The notes: a model not told the origin generated them from the sequence alone. 64,000 nucleotides of DNA from Azolla caroliniana (GCA_043228905.1 JBHGNT010000014.1:5952001-6016000); one strand, 5' to 3'. Counted from the first letter of the stretch, positions 20,849-32,596 are shown. A program made the numbers and translations.

Positions 20849-23800
20849 ATGGACAAAGGTATGGCTATGTAGCTCCCGGTGGAGAAGCTCGACAGAACCA
20901 ACTACGCATCTTGGTCATACAAGATGCACCAGTACCTGCTTGGGCATGGCTACTGGAGTTATGTCGACGTAGTGAAGGACTTCCTAGTGTGGGAACAGGT
21001 GGCAAGCTGGGTGATGTACTGCTTCGCGTCCAGTGTCGGTGGCTGCTCAGCCATATCCGTGACGCCAAGACACCGAAGGATGCTTGGGGAAACTTGAAAA
21101 AGGTTTTCGCCTCAAGCACCATTTCCCGGAAGCTGCAACTCAGACAGGAGTTGAGCAATGTTCGATAGAAGAACATGTCGGTGGCAGATTACACAGCCCG
21201 GTCAAAGGGATCTGTGACTCGCTTGCCTCTATTAACTTCACCGTAGAGGAAGACGAGATGGTGCAGGTCTGTCTTGGAGGCCTGGCATCCAAGTTTGGAG
21301 CTTTCCGGACTACGGTTTGTACAAGGGAGAATACGCCCTCATTTTTCGACTTACAGTCGATGCTCCTTGTAGAGGAGAACCACGTCGGTGCATCTACCAG
21401 TGCATCCCCAGACAGCCAGATGTTGTACACAGGAGCGGATCGGTCCCGTGGGCATGGTGGACGAGGCAGGCCGGCCTGCAAGAGCAGGAACGAAGGCATA
21501 GTGAGCGTGCCGACAGCAGTTCCAGGACTTCCATAAGCAGGGGGAGTCAAGGTGGTGCCAGACGCCGGCAAGACAAATCCGCTACGGAATGCTGGTACTG
21601 TGGCGAAAATGGCCACAGGGAAAGCGAGTGCTGGAGAAAGCGTGCCGATTCGGACAAATCCGGATCCGGCAAGACCGGTAAGGAAGGCTGGCAAAGCTCG
21701 CACTACGCAAACGGATCGGGAGGATCCAAGAATGGTAAGGGGCCAGCCTTGGTGATGAAGCACAAGGCAAACTCAATGAAGAAGACCACTTCCAAATCGG
21801 AGGAAGTGTGGTACGTTGACTCCGGCGCATCGAACCACATGACGAGCCACGGGGAGTGGTTCTCCTTTTTGGAGAAGCCGGATCAACCGGGAGTTGTCAA
21901 AACCGGAGACGACACTCCGCACCCGATCGTGCACATCGAAGAAGTCCCTTTGAGCCACGTCTGACAGAGGGAGAAGCTGATGAATGTATTACATGTTCCG
22001 ACGATCACAAAGAACCTGGTGTCGGTCAGACAGATCGTCAACCAGGGGATGTAGGTGCGGTTTACGCACCTCAACTGCTTCATTGAGGATGAGGGCGAAG
22101 TTATTGTGCAAGGGCGCAGAGATGGGAGGATGTTTATCCTCAACACCAATGATGTCGGCACCGCACTGTTTGCCAAAGGACAGAAGGTCGAGTCGGATAT
22201 CAACCTGTGGCACAAGCGGATCAGCCACGTCAACTACCGAAGGCTTCAAAACTTGCAAACGGAACAAGTCGTTTTTGGTTTGCCGAAGTTTAGTGGCCGG
22301 AGAGCCCAGATTTGTAAAGCCTGCCAACTCGGGAAGCAACACCGGCTTCCATTCACCACCGAAAGAAATCGAAGCCGTAACAAGCTCAATCTTATCCATT
22401 CGGATGTGTGGGGACCGGCACAAAATGTTAGCATTGGCGGGAGTCGATATTTCGTCTCCTTCATCGACGACTACACGCAGCATACGTGGATCTACCTCAT
22501 TGAGCAGAAGAGTGAAGTCTTTGAGTGTTTTCGGAGCCTCTAGAAGAACGGGAATCGGAGAGGAAGATTAAATGCCTACGGTCGGATGGCGGAAAAGAGT
22601 ACTTTTCCGGCCAATTCAACAACTATCTGCAACAAAAAGGAATTTAGCGTGAATTCAGCTGTAGATACACACCGCAACAGAACGGTGTGACCGAAAGGAA
22701 GAATCGGTCGCTGATTGACGCGGCTAGGGCAATGCTAGAGGAAAAGAGCATGCCCAAGTTCTACTGGGCGGAGGCGGTCCAAACGGCCATTTACATCCAG
22801 AACCGGATCGAGGACAAGGTGTTAGCTCACGAGCTATATTTCGGGTGCAAGCCGAATTTGAGACACCTCTGGATATTCGGCAGCATAGTCTATGTACATG
22901 TGCCGGATGAGAAGTAGAGAAAGCTGGATGCAAAATCAGAAAAATGCATCCTAGTCGGCTATTCTCAAGAGAAAAAGGGGTATAAGTGTTATAACCCCCG
23001 GATGAAGCAAGTCCCAGTCAGTCGAGATGTTGAGTTTGATGAATCGGCATCGTGGTATTCCTTACCAACTCCAACTTCCGATCCCGACCCGATGTCGGAG
23101 GATGGGGCTAGTGAGCCTGAACCGGCCCAGGTAGAGAAAGATGAATCCGGGACTCAAGATGAGAGTCCGGAATCATTCGGGTTAAGCGGACCGAATGAGA
23201 GACTGGGTCAGTCCAACCAGTTGGATGATGAGACGTCGAGTAGTGGAGACTCTGTCGTGCTCTCTGTGTGCAAGAAACCGAGGAGACGGTTCACACGCAA
23301 AGAGAAAGGGAAGCAGAAGATGCCGGAATTCGAGACTGGCAATGATGAGTCGGATCGGTACGTATCTAACTTCGGCAAGTACATAGGCAGATCTTCGGGA
23401 ACAAAGACCGAACCGGCCAAGAAGGGTCTCATACCGGGTAACGGTGAGTTACAGCGGTCCACCTGCCAGAAGGATCTCGTTAAACGGTACGGGTTTAATG
23501 AGTACATGGCGCATCATTATGCGTACATGACCAAGGTCGCAGAAGTGCGTGAGCCGGAGAGCTACGCAGAAGTGGCAAAGGACGCAAATTGGCGTGCCGC
23601 TATGGAGGAAGAAATGTGGGCACTGGATGCCAACGGAACTTGGGACTTGGTTGACCCTCCCCGTCATTGTAAACCGATTAGATGCAAGTGGGTGTACAAG
23701 GTAAAGTACAATGCAATGGTACAGTTAACCGGTACAAGGCCCGGTTAGTGGCGAAGGGATATGCGCAGACCCATGGAATCGACTACGACGAGACCTTCGC

Positions 23801-24985
23801 TCTTGTAGCGAAGATGACGACTTTTCGTGTGGTACTGGCGGTTGATGCGGCAAGGGGGTGGCATCTTCATCAGATGGATGTGAAGAATGCCTTCCTTCAA
23901 GGAGATGTTGAAGAAGAAGTCTTTATGACTCAGCCCCCCAGATTTAAATCGGAGGTGAACAATTGAAGCAAGACCCCCGTGCTTGGAATGCTAAGATCAC
24001 GCACTGGTTGCGAAAGATGGGGTTTGTTGCCTCTAAGTCGGACTCTTCCCTGTTCATCCGTTAAGGCTCAAACGGTCCGGTATGTATCTTACTCTATGTT
24101 GATGATTTAGTCATCATCAGCCCAGGTCTTCTGGAAATCAACCGCGTCAAGTCCCAGTTGTTGGATGCATTCGATATGAAGGACTTGGTGGACCTTCATT
24201 ATTTTTTGGGGATCGAGGTGATCCGCACCCCCGATGGCATATTGCTTTCTCAATGCCATTATGTGTTGAATATACTGTACAAGTTCGGCATGATGGAATG
24301 TCGACCTGTCTCCACACCCTTGGACCGGAATCAGAAGATCCGTCCCAACTCCGGACCAGCCTGCGATGAGAAAAGGTTTCGACAAATAGTCAGAAGCCTG
24401 ATCTACTTGACCATCACCCGACCCGACATTAGCTATCCGGTCGGAGTGGTAAGCCAATTCATGCAGAAGCCGACCGTGGAGCACCTTCAGTGCGCGCAAC
24501 GAATGCTGAGGTATGTAAGCGGCACTAAGGACCGGGGGCTCTTATACCGGCAAGGTATAACCGAAGAGCTTGTTGGCTACACGGATGCCGACTGGGCTGG
24601 CGATGCAACGGATCGTCGCTCAACTTCCGACTTTATGTTTTCTCTTGGGAGCGCGGTTGTTGCGTGGAGTAGCAAAAAGCAGCCAACAGTGGCTCTATCT
24701 AGCACTGAGGTTGAATACCGGGGCGCGGCCATTGCCACCTGCAAAGCCATTTGGCTTCGGCGACTACTGCAAGACCTGTGGATCGAGGTACCAGCCCCGA
24801 TCTTGATCTACTGCGATAACCTCAGCAGCATGCAGCTCGCCAAGAACCCTGTGTTCCATGCTCGCACAAAGCACATAGAAGTGCATTATCACTTCATGCG
24901 TGAGCGGGTCCTGAGCGGTGAAGTTGAACTACTGTATGTTCACACAGATCGGCAAGTTGCCGACATCTTCACCAAGCCGCTCTAG
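20849..24985 (+). pseudogene. Copia W Gag-Pol
   Basis: From ATG 20849: Gag (EKLDRTNYASW, MHQYLLGHGYWSYV, with an internal deletion after VDV), CCHC knuckle CWYCGENGHRESEC (about 21590), protease WYVDSGASNHM (about 21812), pre-integrase ICKACQLGKQHRLPF, integrase (FVSFIDDYTQHTW about 22452, YTPQQNGVTERKN about 22670), reverse transcriptase ([35 protein letters not shown] about 24090), RNase H (SSTEVEYRGAAIATC about 24700, ADIFTKPL about 24965). Stops or frameshifts lie near 20870, 21166, 21963, 22053, 22541, 22648, 22915, 23728 and 24062. A deletion at about 23963 removes the LYGLKQAP region. The normal product would be one polyprotein. Confidence 0.88.
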
Positions 24986-25770
24986 TTAGACAAGTTGCAA
25001 CACTTTACTGAAATGCTTGGTGTTCAGCATCTCGACGTGCCGCACTTGAGGGGGAGACGCAAGGGCAAAGACACTACCGAAACGGGCAAAGGCAAAGAAA
25101 CTGTTGAACCCGTCAATAAGAGAAGAACCAGAAGATGGGGAGACAAGAAGAAAGAAAGAAGCCGAGTCAACACATCCGAACAAGTCAGAGCTAGCGGTTG
25201 TGGTGGCAGAGTCAAGAAGGACTGAGCCAACCGGAAGGAAGAAGAAGTGTGCACTCAGGAAGAGAAGTGCATGCTATGGGGAGGTCATCACGATCGTAAT
25301 GGCCATGATGCGGAGTCGAATGAAGAATTCGACTTCGGTGAACCAACTGAAGAAGCCAAGGGAAGCACAGAGAAGGCCAAGACCCGAACGTGGTCTGATG
25401 TGGTGAGAGGCCTGAAGCCGATCGAATCGGAGGATGCCGATTCAGACAAGAGCTGGAACGAGTCAGAGACAGCCTATTCGGATCAACAGACAGATCCGGA
25501 TGAGTCGGATCAACGAGAGGCCAAGGAGACACGGACGCAGCGGAAGTTGATGCCATCACGGTGGAACCGACGGATCAGCAAGCGCCGGAGTCATAGCAGC
25601 GAAGGAGCTGAGATGGGCCTATTGAGCAGACATGTCGAAGGTCAAGGCGCGCAGAACCAAAGGGGTCGCAGCAAACGGGACAGGACCGGACAAGGAGCAC
25701 GAGCAAGGCAAAGCAACGCCAGGAGAAGTCGGTTGGAAGAACCGGCTGCCACAGAGGTTGACACGAGCTT

Positions 25771-26146
25771 GAGGGGGAGTGTTGAGCGGCACGCTCAACC
25801 GGAGCCGGCTCGGTTGAATAAGCCTGAGCCGGTAAGCGAGATGAATCGGTATGCCGGTGAGCAACCGAGCCGGTAAGCAGTAAGGACCGGTGAGCTGGGG
25901 AGTCGGTATGCCGGATCCAATCCGTAACCGGAAGCCTAGTATAGGTTAGACTACTAGGCAATTATAGTCTCGTAGCTAGTGTCAGATGCTCGTGTGAGCA
26001 TTGAAGTACACTGTACTTCTAACAGTCCCGTGTGGACTTGTATAAATAGCGCTGATGAGCGCGTTGTAGATATAGAGCACAGAGTATTCATATAATTTTG
26101 AAATATAGTGTGTCTTGCTCTCTCTCTCTCTCTCTGTCTCTCCCGC

Positions 26147-26184
<38 letters not shown>

Positions 26185-26219
26185 GTTCTTTCTAATGCTT
26201 CCGCAAGCAATCTTTTACA
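25771..26219 (+). repeat. Copia W polypurine tract and 3' LTR
   Basis: GAGGGGGAG (25771-25779) primes plus-strand synthesis. The LTR runs 25780-26219 (440 bp) and differs from the 5' copy mainly by length of the CT runs and by scattered substitutions (for example GGCACGCTC versus GGCAAGCTC). The untranslated region before it (24986-25770) has no recognisable gene. Confidence 0.9.
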
Positions 26220-26224
26220 GTGTG

Positions 26225-26645
26225 TCTATAAGAGTGAGATTTTTTTCCTACCATGTAGTGGAGGTTTTTTCTCACACAATAACTTGTTATATTTTTAGTA
26301 TTTATATTCCTTCTTTGTGTATAGCCCACCATAAGGCGAAGGAGATTTTTTTCCTTTTTTATCTTAGGCTCACCATAAATGGTTCGCTCAACAAGTAAGG
26401 GGGAGGGCTAAATGTGAAAGTGTTTTTAGAATCAAGTCATTAAGCATGCAATCTATAAACAACTTGGCCTCTTTATAGTAGTATTCCAAAGAATACACAT
26501 CCGATATCGATTTTGAGCATTACAACTAGGAGGCACCAAGATCTTTCCAAACTTTTCCATCTTTGACCGTAATATTGGCCAAACCACTCAATATGTACAC
26601 TCGAACTCAACCCATACGGGACACTCTATATATCTTGGTATTCCA
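26225..26645. other. Right flank of copia W
   Basis: AT-rich and not recognised. A run AAGTAAGGGGGAGGG near 26393 resembles a retroelement polypurine tract but no LTR start (TG) follows. Confidence 0.35.
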
Positions 26646-27262
26646 CTAGTGGCCTACATAGAACAATATGAACCAAACTTTTCTCATAAAAAACTGGCAA
26701 TTTATTAAGTAATTTCTCTTTATACTCTTATGATACGAAAACAACCTCATAAAATCCACGAGGACCACCATAAACATCTTGAACACAATCAGCTTGTAAA
26801 ATTCCACGTAACCATTGTTTGACCCTCCAAAGGAAAGGTATCTTCCCCGTGAAAAAGAATATGACCCCTTTATCACAAAAATTAGCAAATGAGCCCAAAA
26901 ACTCCTTATTGTCTATTTTTACCTTAGCCATTTCATTGTCAACAAACTCTTTAGAAACTTTCACATTCTCCCTTACAATCTTCTATTAATATATTTTCCA
27001 TGCATCTTAAATGTTCCCAATGACTATCATCTTTCTCAATATCATCATGGCGCATTGCATCAACATAATACATGTCATTACTACTATCGCCAATACATTG
27101 TTTTCTTTTACCATCCCCTCTTGGGCTTGATACGGACTCAACCATGCATGCATCCTTTGAAGATTTTGGATACTCATCCATATTCATGAAAACACTACCA
27201 TCCATATGATAAGAAATAGAAGACAACACATTTACAAATAATTGTGTTGGAGAAGGAATCAA
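26646..27262 (-). pseudogene. DUF4283-like protein, copy 1
   Basis: Minus strand. The first frame (27262 downward) opens MIPSPTQLFV and is rich in Asp/Ser/Met. Near 26990 a small deletion relative to copy 3 (54143-54498) shifts the frame. The second frame reads EFLGSFANFCDKGVIFFF, WRVKQWLRGIL and GGPRGFYEVVF, and a third ends LVEYQDI. The order (G-x-F-C-x-x-A/GV, W-x-x-K-x-W, GFY-x-x-x-F) resembles the DUF4283 domain found in plant LINE ORF1 proteins and related plant sequences. Copies 2 and 3 lie at 34604-40716 (split) and 54143-54498. Confidence 0.5.
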
Positions 27263-27472
27263 ATCAAGTGATCATGAGATGCATGCAACCGAATGGAAAT
27301 TTTACTCGTAACAGTCTACCAAGATTACCAAATTATACGATGTGTAGATACTCTTTAGAAATCTCTCTTAGCAGGTTTCGAAACGAGCAAAAGGACAAAG
27401 GAAATGGATATAGTAGCAAGAAGATACATAAAAAATAGTGTTTGTCCTTCTCCAACATCTCCCAACTTTGTG

Positions 27473-27508
<36 letters not shown>
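27263..27508. other. Flank shared with 54499-54740, ending in a CT microsatellite
   Basis: The text AACGAGCAAAAGGACAAAGG, then TAGTGTTTGTCCTTCTCCAAC and CTCCCAACTTTGTGTTTTC, recurs with few changes at 54612-54710. A (CT)n tract occupies 27477-27508. The LINE inserted in this tract. It may be the 5' untranslated region of the DUF4283-like gene on the minus strand. Confidence 0.55.
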
Positions 27509-27511
<3 letters not shown>

Positions 27512-27774
27512 AAAGCTCTCTGTAAGTTCACTCCGGCCATCGTTTTCTACGTTCTATAGCTCGTTGGAAAGCTCTTTGAGAGAGCTTTCTAAAGAATGTT
27601 CATTTACTGAATTCCGTTACCGTAGCGAGAAGTTATGAGCATTTTCATCCGCAGCCATCTTTACCCCACGGTTCCTCAAACGGAAGGTAGATTTTGAAGC
27701 CCTAAATCGAGTGAAAGGTACATTCTCTCTCCTTCCCTCTCTGTCTCTCTTTTCCCGTAGGGTTTGTCCCTTCA

Positions 27775-28644
27775 ATGGCAAATACTCGTAAAACCGCCGC
27801 AAAGTTTGGGGGTATAATTGATAATGAGCCGAGATCACCAACAAATCTTGATTCTAATGCAATGGACAAAATGCTTATGAGTCACTTGATTTCTCTTCAA
27901 GAAACCATAAACAAGCAAGGTGAAGAGATTAGGACGTTAATGAAAGAGAATACTAAGCTCCAAAGTGTTGTCATTGAGAATGAAAGTCTTAAACAAGTGG
28001 TTGCAAAACTTCAAGAAGAGATTCAAGAATGTAAAAGAGCTTCTTTTGAAACAAATGAGCGCCTTAACAAGATTGAGTTAAAGGAAGCATTAAAAGAAGA
28101 AAAATTGGACACGATGAGGCGGGATGTAAGTGAGATGAAAAATGTATGTACAACGAAGTCATGGGCCGATGTATGTGGTGGGGATGTGCTATCAAACTCA
28201 TCTAATATGCATGTGATGCATCAAGAGAAGAATATCGAAAACATAGATGTCCGAGAATTGAAAGAACGTGAACGACGATCAAAGAACATTGTCATCCGTG
28301 GGATTAAAGAAGAGAGTATTGAAACACCCGCATCCCTTGGAAAGGCCATTGGTGAATTTTTTAGCATGCATTATGGGATGTCAGATGTGAATGTATATGG
28401 GGCACACCGAGTTGGGAAACATGGTGTTAGTCGCTCCGGAGAAAGGCCTATTGTATGCACAATGACAGATGATACAAAGCGGCGGATCATACTCGAAAAT
28501 AGTTGGGTATACCTCAAAGGTACACAATGCTTTGTGAGTGAAGATCGTACTATCTCACAACAAAATGCTCGTCGTAAAGCATATGAAGAAAGATTGAAAA
28601 ACAAGGTTAAGGATGTGCCTAAAGATGGAAATGTAGGCAAATAG
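27775..28644 (+). CDS. LINE ORF1: coiled-coil, RRM-like nucleic-acid-binding protein
   Basis: 289 codons from ATG 27775. Residues about 30-125 form a long heptad-rich coiled coil (QETINKQGEEIRTL, LKQVVAKLQEEIQE). Residues about 165-245 resemble the RRM of L1-type ORF1 proteins (ERRSKNIVIRGIKEE, VNVYGAHRVGK), followed by a C-terminal domain (RPIVCTMTDDTKRRIILEN, QQNARRKAYEERLK). Such proteins trimerise and chaperone element RNA. Land-plant L1 elements more often carry a DUF4283 plus CCHC ORF1, so this animal/alga-like type is noteworthy. It ends in TAG and is followed in the same frame by ORF2. No interruption was seen. Confidence 0.8.
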   Translation: MANTRKTAAKFGGIIDNEPRSPTNLDSNAMDKMLMSHLISLQETINKQGEEIRTLMKENTKLQSVVIENESLKQVVAKLQEEIQECKRASFETNERLNKIELKEALKEEKLDTMRRDVSEMKNVCTTKSWADVCGGDVLSNSSNMHVMHQEKNIENIDVRELKERERRSKNIVIRGIKEESIETPASLGKAIGEFFSMHYGMSDVNVYGAHRVGKHGVSRSGERPIVCTMTDDTKRRIILENSWVYLKGTQCFVSEDRTISQQNARRKAYEERLKNKVKDVPKDGNVGK

Positions 28645-31600
28645 GGACACGTGATCTATGAGACTAACCCACGCCTTTTACGACTATGCTTTTGGAATTG
28701 CAATGGATACCCATGGAATGCGGGATTTGGCATAGAGGAGTTCACCGATGACTCAGATATCACACTTCTTGTTGAGACATGGGAGCATGATCCTCAAAGG
28801 ATTCAAGGTTTAGGAAACTATAATGTACACTCTTTGATATGGAAGAAAAATCCAAGACAAAGAAGAGGACAAGGAGGGGTGGCATGTTTGATTAAGAAGG
28901 AAATAGAGAAATATGTGTCAATCATAAAAAATGATGAAAATAAATGCTACATATGGCTCAAAATAGAAACACCTAATGATTTGCCCACTTTTGTAGTTGG
29001 ATGTTACATCCCTCATCAAGATTCTAACTTTTATGCTTGTTTGGATAAAGATCAACCGTTTGCCAATCTAGAAGATGATATTGCTTATTTCAAATCCAAA
29101 GGGGAAGTTATTGTCTTTGGTGACATGAATGCTCGTACAAGAAGTTTCCAACTTGATTCACAAGAATCTTTCATGCCACATATCTCAAGGATGCAAGAGG
29201 ATATGCAAATGTATAACCGCTCTTCTAGCGATGAAAAAGATCCGGACCAATTTGGGAAGTTACTCCTACAAATGTGCAATAGTACCGGATTGCTTATTGC
29301 AAATGGTATTTCCTTATGGCCCAACACTAATGGTTTTACATGTAGAAAACACAATGGAAATAGTGTGATTGACTATGTGCTACTTTCCGAATGTATTTTG
29401 GATCGTATACATAAATTCTCACTTGGTAAATGGACACCGGAATCCGATCATAGGCCTTTATGTATCGATCTCAAATGTATGCATAGGTTTGATTGTGAGA
29501 AGTCTATTGAAGATAATAAACAACCGCACTTGAGCATGAACCTTAAGCGAGCACCCATGTATTCCAAGATGGTTGAGGATATGTTACAAATGACAAAGAT
29601 ACAACATGGTGCCACACTAGAATGCAAATGGGAAGCTTTCAAGAAAGTCATTCTCTCATGTACAAACAAATGTTTTTCGACCAATCGCACATCTTGGAAA
29701 TGCACCAAGAAACTTAGGAAAAAATGGTTTGATAAAGAATGTCATGAAGCTCGAAAGTGCCTTATGGTTTTGGATGTAGTTAAGGATAAAGAGAATTACC
29801 AAAATCATTTGCATGAGTATAAAAGGCTTATTCAAAGAAAGAGAAGAATATGGGAAGTTACTCAACAACTTATCCAAACGCAAGAGAAAGCACATGCATG
29901 TGCTAAATTTTGGGGAAATCTAAAGGGAAAACGTGTTGAGAGTTTTGGTGACTTAACTCTTCACGACTTGTCTATGCATTGTAAGAATTTATATGAGTTA
30001 TCTCTTGCCGGAAAGATGATGTGTTATGGTTCTCTTTCACATATGCCTCCCTTCTTTACAATTGAAGATATATGCATAGGACTTAAGAAATTGGCCTCTC
30101 GAAAGGCAAGCGATCTTCAATGTATAAAGGCTGAAATGCTCAAATGGACGGGAAAGGAAGCACATATATGGATAAGCGATATGTTTAATGATGCATTGCA
30201 ACATGGTATGCCGTACGATTGGACTACAAATTGGATCAAACCTTTACATAAAGGTGGAGATATAAATAATGTAAACAACTATCGAACCATCATGGTTGGC
30301 TCATTAATGGCAAAACTATTTGGATGTATAATGGAATCAAAGATAAGTGTATGGGCTGAAAAAAGTGGTAAGAGAGCTTATGGACAAGCTGGCTTTCGGA
30401 AACACCATAGCACCATTGATCACCTTATCACCCTTCGAGTATTAACAGAGGAAAGTCGCCTTAGAGGTAAAGGTTTATATTGTTGCTTTGTAGACTTCAA
30501 GAAAGCTTTTGATATGGTACCTCGTGAGCATCTTTGGAGGCGAATGGAAGAACTTGAGGTGCCAAGTGAATATATGCTTGCAATTTCCCGAATTTATGAG
30601 AAGGTTATATGTTGTGTGCGCATGAGAGATAAACTTTCAGATTTTTTCAAAAGCACTATTGGTGTTAAGCAAGGATGCCCACTCTCACCAACACTATTTG
30701 GTCTATGCATTGATGAATTGGAAGAAATGGTTACCAAGTTTGCAAAGGAAGAATGTGTTGAAGAAGTTGCCATTGGGAATGTTGTGATTATGCTTTTGCT
30801 ATATGCAGATGATGTAGTGCTTTTTGCAAATACTTTAGGAGATGCACAAAAGCTTATGAAGGCATTGGAAAAATTTTGCATGCATACTAAATTAAGTGTC
30901 AATAGCTCTAAAACAAAGATTATGCTTGTGAAGAGCCAAAAAAGAGATAAACCATGCATTATGTACAACAATGAGCCACTTGAATGTGTGGAAAGCTTCA
31001 AATATCTTGGCCTTGAAGTTCCTTCAAATCATAGATGGAATGAATGTGCTACACGCCGCTTAGAGGCGGGCAAGCGAGCATACTATGCATTTGAGAACAC
31101 ATGCAATCTTGGAGATATTAAGTGTTGGGTCCTCAAGAAATATCTTTTCGACACTTTGGTGACACCGGTTCTTCTCTATGGGGTGGAAGTATGAGGCGGT
31201 AGCATCCCTAAATCTATGTGGAAAGAGTTTGAAAATGTCCAAAAGCATTTTCTTACCAAGTTTCTACAAGTTAAGAAACAAACGCCCTACACCCTCCTCC
31301 TTGAGACGGGATCGCTTCCCATTGAGATCATGGCCATGGAAAGGGTTGTTGAATACATGCTTAAGGTTCAAAAAAGTCCCTCACATCGACTTCCTAGAAT
31401 TGCGTGGGAAGCAAGCAAAAAGATCCAAAAGACGCATAAAAGCAAAATTTTGTGTTCCGGTTGGATGCAAGATATAGAAAAATGGTTTGGTAGATGGGAT
31501 GCGAGACACTTGCTTCATGATGCATCATTAGATTCCTCTGTAAATGAGGCATTTTTGCAACGCCAATGTATCATGACATGGGACAAATGTGGAGGCTCAC

Positions 31601-32022
31601 GCTTCACACATTATACTACACATGTTGCACCTAACTACAAAACCATATTCTTCGCAGAACGGGGAAATCGTACACATCCATACATGTTAGAGCCCATACC
31701 GTTATCTTCCATTCGAACCATTGCTTCCATGCGACTTAGCTCACATGCATTGCGATGTGAAACAGGGCGTTGGGGTACAAGTGATGAGAGTGGTCGGTTA
31801 TGCGCACTTTGCCCTAAACAAGTTCGCGAGTCTGAGTATCACACTTTGATACAATGCTCTGCCTTTGATCATATTCGACCATGCTTTACACATCTCTTCG
31901 ATCGAGCCCAATCTTTGCATGAATTCCTCTCACAACCACAATGTGCACTCTCGATTGCAACATTCATTGGTAAAGTTCTTGAACATCGAGAGTCACTACT
32001 CACTTTCACACATATCACGTGA
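28645..32022 (+). pseudogene. LINE ORF2: endonuclease and reverse transcriptase, one internal stop
   Basis: The frame follows ORF1's TAG directly; there is no in-frame ATG until 29125, well inside the endonuclease. Apurinic-type endonuclease: CFWNCNG (about 28690), VETWEHD, VIVFGDMNAR (about 29110), SDHRPL (about 29448). Reverse transcriptase: GQAGFRKHHSTIDH (about 30380), CFVDFKKAFDMVP (about 30485), GVKQGCPLSPTLFG (about 30662), LLLYADDVVLFA (about 30795). C-terminal zinc knuckle CALCPKQVRESEYHTLIQC (about 31803). All catalytic motifs are intact. The only break in about 1120 codons is TGA at 31192-31194 (TGG to TGA, Trp lost within YGVEV-W-GG). Whether this copy is active depends on that codon and on how ORF2 is started. 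Confidence 0.88.
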
Positions 32023-32077
32023 AATGTAATATTTTTGGTCTCATAGGTCATATTTGACCTCCGAAGACGATAATATA

Positions 32078-32126
32078 ATCTATCTATCTATCTATCTATC
32101 TATCTCTCACACACACACACACACGT
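32078..32126 (+). repeat. (CTAT)n LINE tail followed by (CA)n microsatellite
   Basis: About seven CTAT units end the LINE; a CA tract at about 32107-32124 belongs to the target. The tetranucleotide tail replaces the poly(A) seen in many L1 elements. Confidence 0.8.
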
Positions 32127-32596
32127 AACCCCCTTGGGAGGGGGGTGGCGCCATTCTCGGCCTCACTCTTCACCCAATAACACCGCCCATGTCCTGGTCT
32201 TGGCCTTCTTCTTTCGGTAGGCTCTATCCTTCTTGGCTCTACCGCCTCTGCCGCCTCCTCCAGCCCTTCCAGACATTTGGACTTCTTTAGTTGATTTGGC
32301 TTCTTCTGCAGCTCTCCTCTTGTCTTCATCGAGCTTTTTCTCTAACTCGTTACCGTTGTTCTCCTCTTTAGCTATCCCAAATGTTCCAGCTGTCCCGCTT
32401 GTTCTCCCCCTCAAGTGCGGCACGTCGAGATGTTGTAGTCCAAGCATCTATGAGAAGTATTGTAACATGTCCAGGCCAACTGCCTTGGTGAATATGTCGG
32501 CAACCTGCTGATCGGTAAAAACTGACCGGAGTTCGACTTCACCGCTCGCACATAAAGTGGTAATGTACTTCTATGTGCTTCATGTGAGCATGGAAG
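32127..32596 (-). pseudogene. Copia fragment (V family), RNase H end and 3' untranslated region
   Basis: On the minus strand the segment reads KHIEVHYHF, VADIFTKAVGLDML, then LGLQHLDVPHLRGR and an untranslated tail that starts at the CA microsatellite. It matches 54759-55230 closely, including the break point in the microsatellite, so the two loci are copies of one already-joined sequence. It is cut at 32596 (CATGGAA). Confidence 0.75.

Larger units (their letters stand above)
20309..26219 (+). mobile_element. Ty1/copia element W, structurally complete
   Basis: Two LTRs (20309-20754 and 25780-26219), a primer-binding site directly after the first, a polypurine tract before the second, and a perfect 5-bp target duplication GTGTG (20304-20308 and 26220-26224). 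Length is 5911 bp. The order Gag, protease, integrase, reverse transcriptase, RNase H is that of Ty1/copia. About 800 bp of 3' untranslated sequence separates RNase H from the 3' LTR. Coding capacity is lost through stops, frameshifts and a deletion in reverse transcriptase. Confidence 0.92.
27509..32106 (+). mobile_element. LINE (non-LTR retrotransposon), nearly full-length
   Basis: Order: 5' UTR of about 265 bp, ORF1 (27775-28644), ORF2 with endonuclease, reverse transcriptase and C-terminal zinc knuckle (28645-32022), a short 3' UTR and a (CTAT)n tail (about 32078-32106). It lies between a CT tract and a CA tract; at 54709-54758 the related locus has the same CT-CA microsatellite without any LINE, so that locus is an empty-site equivalent. 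The target duplication cannot be read because the target is a microsatellite. Confidence 0.85.
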
